Positions 49,066 to 61,251 of a DNA stretch of 64,000 nt are shown here, piece by piece; position 1 is the first letter of the stretch; each line of letters starts with the position of its first letter. The notes below the pieces were generated by a model. The model searched no databases and was not told where the DNA came from. It saw only the letters and a program-made list of their open reading frames with translations. Source of the stretch: Cryptomeria japonica (taxonomy: Eukaryota; Streptophyta; Pinopsida; Cupressales; Cupressaceae); the NCBI RefSeq assembly GCF_030272615.1, contig NC_081407.1, positions 266,051,574 to 266,115,573 of the forward strand, given 5' to 3'. Position numbers and translations under genes: made by a program.

Positions 49066-50318
49066 TGAAGCAAGGGAAAATCCACACAAGGATAAATGGT
49101 TAGATTCAATCAAAATAAACATAAAACACATAATCAATATACCAAAAGCCATTATACCTTCATAAAAATGATCTCTTTCTTGTCGGATGAGACCTTTGGT
49201 GAAGTGAAGAATGCACCCCTTCCTCACTCAATTGGATTGGTTTTTAGGTGGATTGTAGATTGCTATCCACTACACAACAAGGGATTGGATCAAATGATAA
49301 GTGAGGATTAGATGGATTGGCTTAGATTAGATGAAAAGTGGATATGAGAATAAAAGAGCAGCATAAGAATGCAATAGAAGTGGATCATGAAATGAAATGG
49401 CCAGCATGAGAATATGATAAAAGTGGATGATTTGCGAGGAGATGAGACTCAAATTTATAGATTGGAGGAGGCCAAAATGGAGGACCGAGATTGATTTCGA
49501 AATGGAGGGATAGGATTGAAAGAAAGAGTAGGAGAGGATTGAGAGGACAAGGTGTGGGATTCAAGGGATATCCATAGAGTCATTTCTTGTCTCCATACCT
49601 CTCAAGATTCATTGGGAAGATCTCCCAAGTACATTGGGAAGAGAAAAAGGAATATAAAATTCCTTGGGGGAAGGGAGGAGGAATTAAAAATTCCAAAATA
49701 GAGGATGTGTGGGAAGACTAAAAAGATCAAGGTATTAAAAATTCATTGGGAAGAGGATGCATAGGGAGACTCAAAGAATTTGAATTTCTTTGAAAGGATC
49801 GAAGTGGGTAGCATTTAAGATTGTAGGATGAGATGGGAAAGCCATTTATGGAAAAGAATATGATTAGGGATGTGAAAATGATTAAGGGTATTGATTAGGT
49901 GGCTTACTAAGTGATTAGTGTGCAAGTGGGAAACTTAGGAGGATGTGACATGAGGAGAGAGAATAAGTGAAGGAATTTAAAATTGAGGAATAATGATAAT
50001 CATGCTTCTAGAAGAATTAATTAGGCTAAGTGAGAATTAGTGAAAGTGATTTGTAGGAATCACATGGTTAGCTTAGTTAATTGAAGTTAATTAACTAAGC
50101 AGGGTTTAGAAGAAATAAATGATATTTGAAATGATTTTTAGAAGAATAGGAAATAATTAATTTAATGATAAATTAATTATAAGGTTATAATGATAAAATT
50201 GATTAAATAAGAATTCATCAATTTTAAGAGGAAGAGGACTAACATAATTAATTAAATTAATTATGTGGAAAGGCATAAATTAATTAAATATTAATTTAAT
50301 TAGTTTTAGGCGTCTACA
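49066..50318 (-). mobile_element. Probable solo LTR
   Basis: Read on the minus strand it starts TGTAGACGCCTAAAA, close to the D LTR start TGTAGACACCCAAAA, and its last part resembles the end of the D LTR (TCAATCAAAA, ATAATCAA). TGAAGCAAGG at 49066 is the likely other end. The flanks AAAAT (49061-49065) and AATAT (50319-50323) would be a 5-bp duplication with one mismatch. No internal region or second LTR is present. The left end is uncertain. Confidence 0.5.
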
Positions 50319-51576
50319 AATATTTGTAATGATTTTAATTTTGAAGAATTTGTAATCAATAGTTTTCTTTACTTGTTTCATATGAGTTGAGAATGAGCTT
50401 TTTTTCTTGTTCACTTCTTTCATTCCTACATATTGAATAAGAACACAATATTCTATTACTATTTTTGAGGTTAGCATGATGATTAAAAAAAAATTGTTTA
50501 ATTATTCATTTATTTAATGTACATAAATTTTTTGTATGTGTGTGTATAATCATTTCTAGTTTAATGAAAAAATATGTGTAACATTTGTATAATATTTTTA
50601 CACTAATTTTGATCATAAAATTGTATATTCATCATGGATCTTTGTTAATAGAAGATTATAATTTTGAAATAATAAATTACCAAATGCTTTTCATGGTTTA
50701 TAATCCAAAGATATCCCAAATTTTAGAATGATCATTTAAATAATACATTCTTCCATCATAAAACTAAATACCCTTATTCACTATACTTAAGTTTTTAAAT
50801 TAACATGTTTTTTAGTCAATTTTTTTATCCTAACACTAATAATTAAAGTACAAAACAAAAGTAAAATAAATTTTTAGAGAATTAAAAATGTGTAGTTTAA
50901 CAATAAAGTGGGTGACTACATAATGTAAGGTCTTGTTCATAGCTAGAGTACTGGTAACAAGTGAACAACATGCAATTTGTGATGTTGTGAATCTTGGTTT
51001 CTTAGATAACATTATATTTAAAAACTCTATTCTTATAGTTTGATACTATTTATTTGCACGTAGGAAGCCTATGAGAAATGGCACAAAAGTATTTAAAAAG
51101 ATCATTTTTTATTAAATGAATACATACTATACATAGCAATTTATTTAGGGACACCTACTACACAAATCATTCGCACGCAACTATTATTTTTGTCTGATTT
51201 CTTGACTCGCATCTAAAATCAAATTTTAACTTGCAACCAATATTTATGTTATGTTTAGATATACCTTTAATTTAATTTACTCTAAAGTAGCAATTAGGGG
51301 TATTAGCTTTAGTTCATATCACTTTTTTCTATTTTTTTCATAATATTTTTCTTGCAAACTCTACACATTTTTTTAGCAAAATGACAAAATGACACAATTT
51401 GTGCAAATGTTGAGGTAAGTCAGTTACCAATTTTTAGCTAGTTTTTTGATGTGGGTCAATGCTCTCTCCTAGTTCGATCTCACAAAAGTCAAAACAAAAC
51501 CCAAATAGATAGATTCTCTTGTCCCACAATTTGAATTCACAATCACTTAACAAACCAAAACACAAATACATATATC
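50319..51576. repeat. Unknown AT-rich segment, copy 2, left part
   Basis: This is the second copy of the 47330-49055 segment. It is interrupted by element D at 51577 and resumes at 62753. The block at 50960-51070 has no match in copy 1. Confidence 0.8.
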
Positions 51577-53048
51577 TGTAGCGTAAGAATTAGGATTCAT
51601 CAAAACATAAGATATATCAATCAAAAACACAAAACATGATAACATAATCAAAAGAATACTCAATGCAAATGAACCTAATTCCAAAGCACATTCAATAGAG
51701 GTATGGAAACAAAGCATTCAAAAGTAAAATTATGCAAACCATATGCTTCTTCCATGCGGCTCCATTGTTGTTCTTTCCTCTTCAATAGTTTTGTGGATCT
51801 CACCTACAAGTGCTCACACAATTTGAAAGCAAAAAGGCTCAAGAGTACTAGAAACGAAGGTTCGGTAAAAATTTGAGATTCATGAAGGATTTGATTGAAG
51901 AAAACATCCAATTTATAGAAGAATTGGATAAATGAGCAAATTAGTATGAAAGAGATTTGAATAGAAATTCAAATAAAAAATAGCAAAGTTATGACATATT
52001 GCTATGCAAAGAGGATTATGATAATTTTATGACAAATTTTATGACAAATTTCCATGTCAAGACAAGTTCTATGACAAATTTCTATGTCAAGACAAGACTC
52101 TATGACAAGTTGCTATGTCAAGACAAGACTCTATGACAAATTTCTATGTCAAGAGTATGACACATGAAGCACACAAATAGGGAGAACTAGAGACAAGTTA
52201 ATTAGGTGGAATTCGAATTGGAAAATTAGAAAAAAGGTGGAAATTAGGAATTAGAATTTAGGAAATTAGGAAAATTAGATAAATTAGAAAAATTAGAAAT
52301 GAGGAAAATAGGAACTTAGTGAATTAATTAATAATTTCTCATTTATCAATTAATTCACAAAGAGGGAATAAAAAATTAGGAAAATTAGATAAATTAATTA
52401 ATAATTTTTCATTTATTAATTAATTTATAATAAGAGGAAGATTGGGAAATTAATTAATAATTTTTCATTTATTAATTAACTCATAAAGAGAAGAATAATT
52501 AATTAGCCAATTAAATGAAACATTTAATTGTGACACGAAGACCTAGGATAAATAAATAAATTATTTAATCCTAGAGGAAGAAATGACACACAAGGTTAAA
52601 TGATTAAATCACAAAACTCTGGAAGACGAATTAGGTCTTAAAAGATAATTGACTCGATTTGATTTGATTTTGGATTGATAAATGACCAATGTGATAAAAT
52701 GATTCGATTGATAAATGATTTGATTGAGATTGGTTGACAAAAATCAATGACAAATTGACCAAATTGACATGATTGAAAAGGACAAGGATCGATGACGAAT
52801 CGATCGCAATATGACAAGATTGACAAGGACAAAGATCGACCAAAATCATGATTAAAGATTGTTGACAAGACCAAATTCGAAAGCGAGACAACTGAAGAAT
52901 GTAGAAGAAAGACTCGATGCTCGCAAATGATAAAGACCAAGTGCGTGACATAGGAGAAATGTTAATGCGACGCAAAAACCTAAAATGAGGCAATGCGCAA
53001 TTGTTAAAGTATGACCTCGCAAGCGTTGACCATTTTTGGGTGTCTACA
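51577..53048 (-). repeat. Element D 3' LTR
   Basis: 1,472 bp. It carries about four tandem copies of a roughly 31-bp unit (TATGACAAATTTCTATGTCAAGACAAG, 52025-52165) and three copies of a TTAATTAATAATTT-TCATTTAT unit (52325-52480). A long minus-strand open frame that enters it (52631-53347) is not supported as a gene, since the same LTR sequence recurs at 62330-62761 without the upstream part. Confidence 0.95.
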
Positions 53049-53062
53049 TTTTGCCCCTCTTT
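53049..53062 (-). other. Element D polypurine tract
   Basis: AAAGAGGGGCAAAA on the minus strand directly precedes the 3' LTR start TGTAGACACC, the usual gypsy arrangement. Confidence 0.85.
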
Positions 53063-53592
53063 GAGACAATGTGATTCTGAGCGTTGTTTCAAAGAACAAT
53101 AACGAAAATGCCCCAGACAATAATAATGACATATGCATGCCCCCTCGAGGAATTGGCCGGAAACATGCAGAAAAGAGGCCAATTGATCGATAAAAATGAT
53201 AGAAAATGATAGGATCAAACGGACTGACAATCGGAGATCGGATGCATGATAGACAAGCAATTTAAGGAGCACAAGACCGCGACCAACATAAGATGGAGAG
53301 GACGCACGTCCATCTATGCAATGACAAAGAGCTATAAATGGGACCAAGAGGGTGAAAATGACTCATTTGCAGTAGCGAAAGAGGAGGATTTGTTGCTCTG
53401 GACAAGGACACTTGCAGACAGATGGCGAACATTCCAACGGCGGATCACCTTGGAGAATGTGTACACACATTCAGACGAACGGAGGATGCAGGAGCAGCGG
53501 TATGTATCTCGAAAACCCATGTTTTGAATTTCATGAATTTTGATGGCTTACGGGACATTGCGGGGCCCACAGGGGATACCAAAATGGTCTCT

Positions 53593-53701
53593 TGCGCTTG
53601 TGTGGTCTAAACCTGCGCTTGTGTAAGGAGTTCTGCGCTTGTGTAGGAAGACACAAGCGCAATTCATCTAACACAGGCGCAACTTCTCAAACACAGGCGC
53701 A
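53593..53701. repeat. Phased array: three TGCGCTTGTGT motifs then three inverted copies
   Basis: Direct copies lie at 53593, 53614 and 53634; inverse complements (ACACAAGCGCA or ACACAGGCGCA) at 53651, 53671 and 53691. Spacing within each half is 20-21 bp. The whole forms a dyad with its centre at about 53647 and could fold into a multi-register hairpin in the RNA. It lies in the non-coding trailer of element D. The sequence is GC-rich compared with its surroundings. Confidence 0.85.
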
Positions 53702-56179
53702 AGTTGGCATAAAATCCTTAGTTTTGAGGTGAAATTGCATGCAAATGACCTGACAGGGGGTGGGAAGGATAGGATAGGGTAATGTGGATGAAAAACACCC
53801 TGATTTGATCATGAAAATGAAGACATGCAACCCGTAGGAACAAACCCTAAAACTGACAAAATGATGCCCCGATTGTGATGCAGAGGATCTAGACATTGTC
53901 GAGAGGGAGATTCGGTGGGAGACTATGGCAGGGATTACCCAGTGACAGAGGCACGTGCTCCATATGACAGACAGTGGACATTATGTAGCTTGACATTATG
54001 TAGTCAGCCTGCAGGCCATACTTAGGACAGACAATCCGATTTTGTACTCCAACATTATGATGATGTGTGATATGATAGGCATTGATATGATGGATGCAAT
54101 ATGTTATGACTGATGTAGTGATTTTGCTATGTATGGATGACTGATGTACTGGTTTATGAACATGTATGGATGTATTTTTATGGATTTTTGATGTATTTAT
54201 GAAATGAAATGGATAAAAGGCTTGATGTAATATGCAAATGTACTAACCAAATGGATGTAGGATGCAATATGGTTTTGGATATCGGAGCACTAGACCGAAC
54301 TGACTATCCGGACTGACGGAAGAAACGTTAGTAAGAAGAAATGAGACAAAGGACCGTTAGAGATGACCAAAAATTTGCTTTCAGTAATGCACTTTGTAGG
54401 TGAGAACCTTTATTTTATTTAGCAAAATGGATGCGTAGCATCATGGCATTGAAGGCCAGAGCTAAAATGCAACCCGATTTGCAAAAGACAGACACATCAT
54501 AGACAAACGACAATCACAATCAAAAAAGAAAAGGATCATGAGCCATCCCGGTCACTCTAAATCACTCGGTGACATCATCGAGCAACATAGGGACATGATC
54601 GAAGCCAAAGATAAATCAATAAAAAGATAAGACTCACAAATTCAAGCAAATCAAACAAACATCTTGATCTTTATTGTCAAAAGTTGAAAGTGTTGATAGG
54701 ATGATCATGCTGTCTGGTTTCAGGAAATGAGGTACCCCGTCTAAGACAGGACACAGTCTGGTTTCAAGTATACCACATCCTGTATAAGACCCATGATAAT
54801 GTGACAAGGACAAATGATATCGATGCTGATATTCGATTGAGATGACAATTGTGATCAGGTTGAATGTTTGGTTTGGCTGAAAAGGTTCATCTATTAACGC
54901 ATGATTTCATTAAAGCATAGCGTATGATTGCGAATGTCATTGGAGGAATGCTCAGTGATCTGTCGATGCACAAAAGGGATAATTATTGCAAAAATGTTTG
55001 TTTGTGGGAGTTTTATACTTTTTTGTGTTCTTTTTTCAGGACTTTATTCAATTTTTTTTTTTTTGATCTTTTTTTAGGACATTATTTGATTTTTTTGGAA
55101 TTTTTATCTCAGGACATTTTTCAATTTTTTTGGGATTTTTTTTTTTCTTTTGTCCCCAGTGTCTAGCAAGGCAAGGAATATGATAGGTGAATAAATAGGC
55201 TTGCTGAAATGTTAGTGGATAGAGGGAAGACAAAGGCCTTTTATTATGGAGACAACGCAGATGCAATTTCCAAGAGCTTTTGCGTGATGGGACAAGGGAC
55301 TGGATATGACAATGTAAAGCAGTGAATACGGCATGAGGGACATGTCAAGAGGTGTTTGAAAAATATGTTTTGCATTTCATGTCCTTATGTCAGATCAAGA
55401 TCAAGGGACAGAAAGAGTGTATGGATAGCGATAAGATATGGATAGGATAAGCAAGACCAAGAATGGATAAGGGACAGGGACTGAAGGTCGGGATTGGCTA
55501 AGGGATAGTGGTAGAAAGTTGCAATAAGACAGGGAATATGGATGAAAGGTTGTAATCAGCAAATGGATAAATGACCAGAAGGTTATGATAGACTAAAAGC
55601 TGCAAACAAGATGCATGATGCTCATGATGATTCTCAGCCTTGTCAAGATCAAAGGTGGAAAGAGGAAACTAGACATGAGGGACAATAGGATATGAAGAGT
55701 AATGACAGGGGTTCGATAGGATAATGGAACAATGTAGGACAAAAGGATATGATAGGAGTATGACATGGCATGATAGGATAATGGAACAATGAAGGACAAA
55801 AGGATATGAAGGAGGAAACCTGCCCCCAAGTGTGGTGTGCAAGAAGTTCATAAATTACGCATGATGCCTGTTTGCCAGGTTTTCATCATGGTACTTGCCC
55901 AAGGCGCCTGTTTGCCAGGTTTTCACCAGTGGACGAATTATTTTTCTTTACTTTTTTTCACTTTTTTTTTTGGATTTTCTTTTTCACTTTTTTTTCTTTT
56001 TTTGTATTTTTGACTTTTTCAGAAGAAGATGGACACATGATAGGGGATGGAAGAAGGACTCAAGCGTCTTTTTATTTGGATAGTAGCCTTGAGATAAATG
56101 GACCATGACCTTTAAAAGCATGCTCAAAGACGTTGGTGGGATGAGGACATGGAATATGAGATGAAACTAAGGCAAGGAT
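53702..56179 (-). other. Element D non-coding trailer
   Basis: No supported ORF. It contains two T-rich runs (about 55018-55150 and 55940-56015 on the plus strand) and a direct repeat GCCTGTTTGCCAGGTTTTCA at 55866 and 55908. There are also many GGATATGA/GGATAGG-type imperfect repeats between 55430 and 55810. Non-autonomous LTR elements typically keep long stretches of this kind. Confidence 0.7.
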
Positions 56180-58600
56180 TTATGCAAAGGATTGGACCAA
56201 AGGGATGGAAGGATGGAAAATATGCATTGGATAGTAGGTAGGGTATTGGAAGAATTGGGCTTGAGTGGATGGAAATGAAGGCAAGATCGACATTGGCACA
56301 CACCTTGAGGGGTGATGGACTGATGGAGGAAAAGTGGGTGTTGGATATTGAGATTTGTATGGAGGAATAGCTTGGGATATTGGGACATAAAAGCCCAAAA
56401 TGGAAGAAGGAGGTGGTGGAGAAATAGACTTGGAAAATTTGGATGGAGGAACAACAATTTTAGATGCCAAGTTTGATGTTTCTCTTTGGGCTTCAAGGAG
56501 CTTCTTGGGAATCCACATGGTTTTTGATGTTTCATGCTTTTGTGGTTCCTTGGAGTGCATTGCTTGCACAAGGGATTTAGGAACCCATATATATTTTGAC
56601 TTTGCTTGATTTTGCTCAGTGGGCCTTTGTAGCCTTTTGTATTTTTCTTTTTCTTTATAAATCATATTGTTCTTTGTTTTGACATGCCGATTAGATTGGA
56701 CATGTTGATCCTTGAATACATGTGGATTTTTAGACTTACGACTTTTATGCTTGGCATCCAAATTGCTTGGAGGAGGGAATGAATGTTGGTGTGGATGGGA
56801 ATGATATGGAGGCCTATGGGATTGATGGAAGGTTCTCCAAGATGTGTGCCTTTGCTGACGTTGCATAGGAGATGGAGGGATATAGGGACCTAGAATGGAT
56901 GGAAGCGATGATGGGGAAGGTGGACATTTGGATTTTGACTTTGAAGGGATACCAACGCATTGAGTGTGAGCTTTGTAGCCATGACCATTAAGATCTTCTT
57001 TAACATGAAGGGATTCTTGCTTGTGAAGGTCTACGCCTTTGCCTTTATGAATATCTTGACTTGTAGGATACTCTTTTCTTTGGGAAGAAGACGCGAGTTC
57101 ATTATGAGGTGGATATGATATGAGAGAAACAATGAGATCTTGAAGTGGATCGGATTGCACCAAAGAGGAAGAACCCATTATGCATGTCGCGGGTTCATGA
57201 ACATCTTGCACTGACATGTTAGAATCATGAGGGGGATCAGGATCATGAGAGGGACTAGGATTTTGTAGTGGACATGGTTCAATGACAGGCTCTTCAAGAG
57301 ATGGAATGGGAGAAATAATGGGATCCTCAAAAGAAATGGGATCTTGGGGTGGACACGGAGGATTAGGACATGGAGATGGAGGAATAAAAGGATCTTGTGG
57401 AGGATCTGAAGGAATGATAGGGTCTTGTGTTGGAAATGAATTTGGAAGGATACTTTGATCTTGACAAGGAGGAAGATCATTGGAATCTTCTTTAAAGGTG
57501 CTTTGATCTTGACTTTCAATGGGATCATCGGAAAGAATGGAAGGGATATCTTGATCTTGTTTAGGAAGTGGAATGTCAATGGGATTTGAAAGGACATCGT
57601 GTTCATGAAATGGAATGGGATCATGTGGGATTGGATGGACTAGAATATCTTGATCTTGCTCGGGGAGTGGAATGTCAATAGGACTTTGGATAGGATGTAC
57701 AAGAATAGGGGAATCATTATGAGTGTCTGGGGAAATGGGATCTTGGTCAACAATTGGATGGGGTGATAAGGTTTCAGGATCTTGATCTTGATTTGCCTTA
57801 GGACTCATTTCTTCGTGGTCTAAATTATCCTCTTGACATGAGGTTGGACTTTGGATATGCATGGAGGATTCAGACAAGGAATCAATGTTTTGGCATGAAG
57901 GAGATGCACTTTGAACATTTGTGGATTCTGGCAAGGAATCAATGCTTGAACATGAGGAAGAGGGACTTCGAATGGGGTCCTCTAAAACAGGTAATGGCAA
58001 TAAAGTGCATGGTGGCATTGGGTCTTGTATTTCTGAAATATGACAAGGATGTGCGTCACAAATTGGATTATCGTGGCAATCAATTATGGATAGCTCTTGG
58101 ATAATTGCATCCTTGGGTGTATTGTTTGATGAGGACAATATGGAAGGTTCTTGTGAAACTTTTAAAGGTGTAGGGATAGATGCCACTAGAGAGTCAATTT
58201 GCTTGTGGGGAGATGAGGCATTGCTAGACATAAGTGTATTATCTTTATCTTCCTCAAAAGGCTCACTTAGTCGTTTCCTTAAGAGCATTGCAATAAGGCC
58301 ACCCTTCTTTTTAGGTTTTGACATGATTGGACTTGGAATTTGAACTTGTTTTTGATTTGATGTCATGTTGTGATATTGGACTTGATGTTGATCAGATTGG
58401 TTTGACATGTTTGAAACTTGGGTTGGTGTGTGTTGCAACCTTTGTTTTTGAATGTTTTGTGGCGGTTGTTGACATTGATATGTTGATTGAACTTGTTGAT
58501 ATTCCACCATTGGTTGAACCATTTGTTGACATCGTATAGTGGGTTGGACATATTGTTGAAATTGACCCATTGATTGTGTTGGTTGCATATGTTGGACCAT
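56180..58600 (-). CDS. Element D ORF, main part: 806-residue Pro/Gln/Asp-rich protein, unidentified
   Basis: I do not recognise this protein. Order: a Gln-rich segment (about 1-90), a short basic segment with P-K-K-K-G-G near 95-100, then a long Asp/Pro/Ile/Ser-rich low-complexity acidic region (about 150-520) with repeated Q-D-Q-D, D-P-I and H-P-I units. A basic His/Lys/Pro-rich C-terminal third follows. That third has two copies of a W-[IV]-P-K-x-L motif (W672 and W696) and two copies of S-I-L-G-x-Y-[IV]-P. No protease, nucleocapsid knuckle or polymerase motif is seen. The upstream 198-residue frame (58622-59218) is in the same frame, separated by one UAA and seven codons. The open frame has no other stop, and the LTRs are almost identical, so it could be expressed. 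A structural (gag-like) role is inference. Confidence 0.7.
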   Translation of the reverse strand: MVQHMQPTQSMGQFQQYVQPTIRCQQMVQPMVEYQQVQSTYQCQQPPQNIQKQRLQHTPTQVSNMSNQSDQHQVQYHNMTSNQKQVQIPSPIMSKPKKKGGLIAMLLRKRLSEPFEEDKDNTLMSSNASSPHKQIDSLVASIPTPLKVSQEPSILSSSNNTPKDAIIQELSIIDCHDNPICDAHPCHISEIQDPMPPCTLLPLPVLEDPIRSPSSSCSSIDSLPESTNVQSASPSCQNIDSLSESSMHIQSPTSCQEDNLDHEEMSPKANQDQDPETLSPHPIVDQDPISPDTHNDSPILVHPIQSPIDIPLPEQDQDILVHPIPHDPIPFHEHDVLSNPIDIPLPKQDQDIPSILSDDPIESQDQSTFKEDSNDLPPCQDQSILPNSFPTQDPIIPSDPPQDPFIPPSPCPNPPCPPQDPISFEDPIISPIPSLEEPVIEPCPLQNPSPSHDPDPPHDSNMSVQDVHEPATCIMGSSSLVQSDPLQDLIVSLISYPPHNELASSSQRKEYPTSQDIHKGKGVDLHKQESLHVKEDLNGHGYKAHTQCVGIPSKSKSKCPPSPSSLPSILGPYIPPSPMQRQQRHTSWRTFHQSHRPPYHSHPHQHSFPPPSNLDAKHKSRKSKNPHVFKDQHVQSNRHVKTKNNMIYKEKEKYKRLQRPTEQNQAKSKYIWVPKSLVQAMHSKEPQKHETSKTMWIPKKLLEAQRETSNLASKIVVPPSKFSKSISPPPPSSILGFYVPISQAIPPYKSQYPTPTFPPSVHHPSRCVPMSILPSFPSTQAQFFQYPTYYPMHIFHPSIPLVQSFA

Positions 58601-58621
58601 TGGTGGTGATGGTTGAAAATC

Positions 58622-59062
58622 TTATTGATAGTAAACACCTTGTTCTTGTTGTGGAGGCACATAATGTTGAAATTGATGTTGTCTCCTTTCTTGTAATTTT
58701 TTCATCATCTCTATTTGGGAGAGGAGAGCTGGTATGTCTGAGCGTTCAAGAAGAGATCTTACATCAATTGGCTCAAAATTTGGATTTTGACCTGGAAATT
58801 TTTGAAACATTTTGGACATTTGAGATCTTATCTTCTCACTGTTTATCACTTTTTGCTCCAATATCTCCTTTTCTTGAGCTAGTTTCTCCTCTAGTTTTTG
58901 TATTTGGACATTTAAATCATCATGATAAGTTTGACCGATATTGCCTTGTTGTTGGGTTGGATATAATTGTGATTGCCTTGGATTAAAATTTGATTGCATT
59001 GTCGGTTGATATGTCAAACTTTGTTGCATCACTGGTGCTTGGAACCTTGTTTCAATAGACAT
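58622..59062 (-). CDS. Element D ORF, N-terminal part with coiled coil
   Basis: The frame is open from 59218, but the best start is the Met at 59062, giving 146 residues. A Gln/Pro/Ser-rich start is followed by a Glu/Lys/Gln coiled coil (L-N-V-Q-I-Q-K-L-E-E-K-L-A-Q-E-K), an F-P-G-Q-N-P-N-F-E-P block and a helical L-L-S-Q-I-E-M-M-K-K-L segment. It ends at a UAA followed by GAU. The reading frame then continues in the same register into the 806-residue part. The two may be one protein joined by stop readthrough, or a single ORF recently interrupted. Coiled coils of this type serve oligomerisation in gag proteins. Confidence 0.65.
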   Translation of the reverse strand: MSIETRFQAPVMQQSLTYQPTMQSNFNPRQSQLYPTQQQGNIGQTYHDDLNVQIQKLEEKLAQEKEILEQKVINSEKIRSQMSKMFQKFPGQNPNFEPIDVRSLLERSDIPALLSQIEMMKKLQERRQHQFQHYVPPQQEQGVYYQ

Positions 59063-59218
59063 GTCACTATGCAAATGCAATATTTTTGGAATTTTTTTCA
59101 AGGATAATGTATGATATGCAACTAAATGCAAACTAAATAGACGAAGATGCAATCTATGGCAAGAATGCAATCTATGTTTTTGTTGTTTTTGAAGATTTTG
59201 ACAAACTTTTGAATGCAA

Positions 59219-61251
59219 ATCTAAAAGAGACCCTTAGGAAATTGAAATGATGTGTAGACCTCAAAGGACAAAAGGACTTAATTGACAAAGGACAAGATGA
59301 CAATGTCTCCCCTATATGCTTGGATACTAAGCTAGGTTTGACGAAATGATATTGATGACAAAAGGACAAAAGACTTGATAAGGTCTAGACTTCTTAACAA
59401 TGACTTAGGGTTTATCAAAGATTTGGATTACTCAAGTATGACAAGACCTAGGTTTGACACTATATGCAAAAGGACAATCAATATGCAAGTGATCTTAATA
59501 TGATATGATGATGACTTAAGCTTAATGAAGAGACGTAGGGTATGCAAATATGAATGTATGACAATGTCCACCTAAGATGAAACCTAGGGTTTAATTATGA
59601 AATGACATTACTCTTATGCAAGAGGATATATGCAAATGGATGACTCTAATTGGTATGCAAAAGAAGTATGACTTAGGTGAAACCTCACTTTGATATTTGA
59701 TAATGACTTTGATAAATGCAACCTAGGATGAACCTAAATGCAAGTGACATAAGAGTTGAGACAAGTTTTTGACCAATGTTGGACAACCATGCTTGAAGTA
59801 TGATCTTTGAATCTTGTTGAATGTTTGTTGGATGAATATCTTTGGTGTTTGATCTTATGTTATATCAATGTGCTTGTTCTTGAAATGGTATTCAACTTTT
59901 GACAATCAAAGAATACAAGATATTGCAACTTAGACTCAAGACAATCATGCTCATTTCCACATTCCCTAGGGTAGGCAAAGACATTAGGTACTTGAGAGGT
60001 AGACTCATTATGGGATTCAAGGAGAATACATAGATGCTTGACCCCACGGGCTCCCCTCCACGGCACTCACTTCTCAGGGCAGCCAAGCATCAGTTCCCAT
60101 GGAATCTCCCCATGGCGAACTTAGTATCTCTTCCAAGTATCCGAATTTGTCCTTCTCAAGCAACTAGAAGGGTTTTTGGCCTCTAAAAACAAGGTGTTTA
60201 GTAAGGATTTCTGTTAAGCATTACTCCTTGATGTCATGCAAGCATGATTGAGACATTAAGCCCATCAAGATACCAAACAAATGTAGTCGCGCAAGCACGA
60301 TTTAGACCAAGAGGCCCTACTTAGATGTTGATATGAGAAAGAGTTTCAAGGGGCATCACTTCCCAAGTAACTGCAATTCCCACGTAACACTTCCTTCAAA
60401 GCTTTCGCTCATCAGGTATTTTTTTATAGTGAGTTAGAATGCCAAGGAATTCTAGCTGTACTCACTTTGGGTCGTCCCCTTCTCACGATTATCACTCGCT
60501 TGCTAAAGCAAAGTGGTCGGGAAGGCAGGCCCTCTAATGGAGACAAACAATCAACAACACAAGCATGGTATCGAAGATCTGGATTTCTGATCACCCTTTG
60601 AAGGATGAGAGCATACTCTCCTACTCCAATGTCATACTTAACAAACAAAGCAAACAAATGTTCATTTCCAACCTATTAAAAAAAAATCACTAAGTGCCTA
60701 ATTAGAAAACTCAAACACACAATTTGGTTGTTTCTCCAAGGCAACCTTCAAAACACATGTCAGAAGTTTGATTTGTAGTCTTTGACCATCGAATCTGCAT
60801 AACACATATTAGTAGTTTGATTTGTAGTCTTTGTCATGCGTATGCCAAGATCCTGCACAAATAATTAGTACCAAAATCCAAAGCATAGAAAACAGAAAGC
60901 AAAAACACCAAAAATTATTTGCATGAATGCATGATTAATTTGCCAAGCTAAATTAATCTAGATGAAGGTTGCATGATTTTGTTTTTTTCAAAATTTTGAC
61001 CATTTACAGCAGCATAATTAAAAACGTCATAACTTTCTCAATATTTATCCAAATTACAAACTGTAAAATGATCTGGAAAGATAACAACGTGATCTAATAA
61101 ACCCAGAAATCGTTTATTTTAATTCTGCATGCATTTTTTTACGTTTTCAATTGATTATGACTGTTTTTTTCTTCGAAGAAAAATGTGCAATTTCTCCACA
61201 AAAAAATCTGCAACTTCACAAAACATTCAAAAAGATATTAGATCCAAGCAT
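59219..61251 (-). other. Element D leader region
   Basis: About 2 kb between the primer-binding site and the ORF, without a supported gene. Repeated words such as TATGCAAATG and GACTTAGG/ACCTAGG occur at 59450-59760. Short open frames at 59860-60086 and 60424-60657 show no family resemblance. Confidence 0.65.

Noticed and set aside
52631-53347. 238-residue minus-strand open frame
   Set aside because: It lies mostly in the element D LTR and reappears, shortened, in the other LTR. No family resemblance.
53593-53701. CRISPR-like array or tRNA-like fold
   Set aside because: Copies switch orientation at the centre and the units are 11 bp; there is no tRNA anticodon or T-arm arrangement.
55872-56108. 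Phe-rich plus-strand open frame
   Set aside because: A product of the T-rich run in the element D trailer.
57178-57624. 148-residue open frame inside the element D ORF
   Set aside because: A shifted-frame shadow of the Asp/Pro/Ile-rich repeats of the larger frame.
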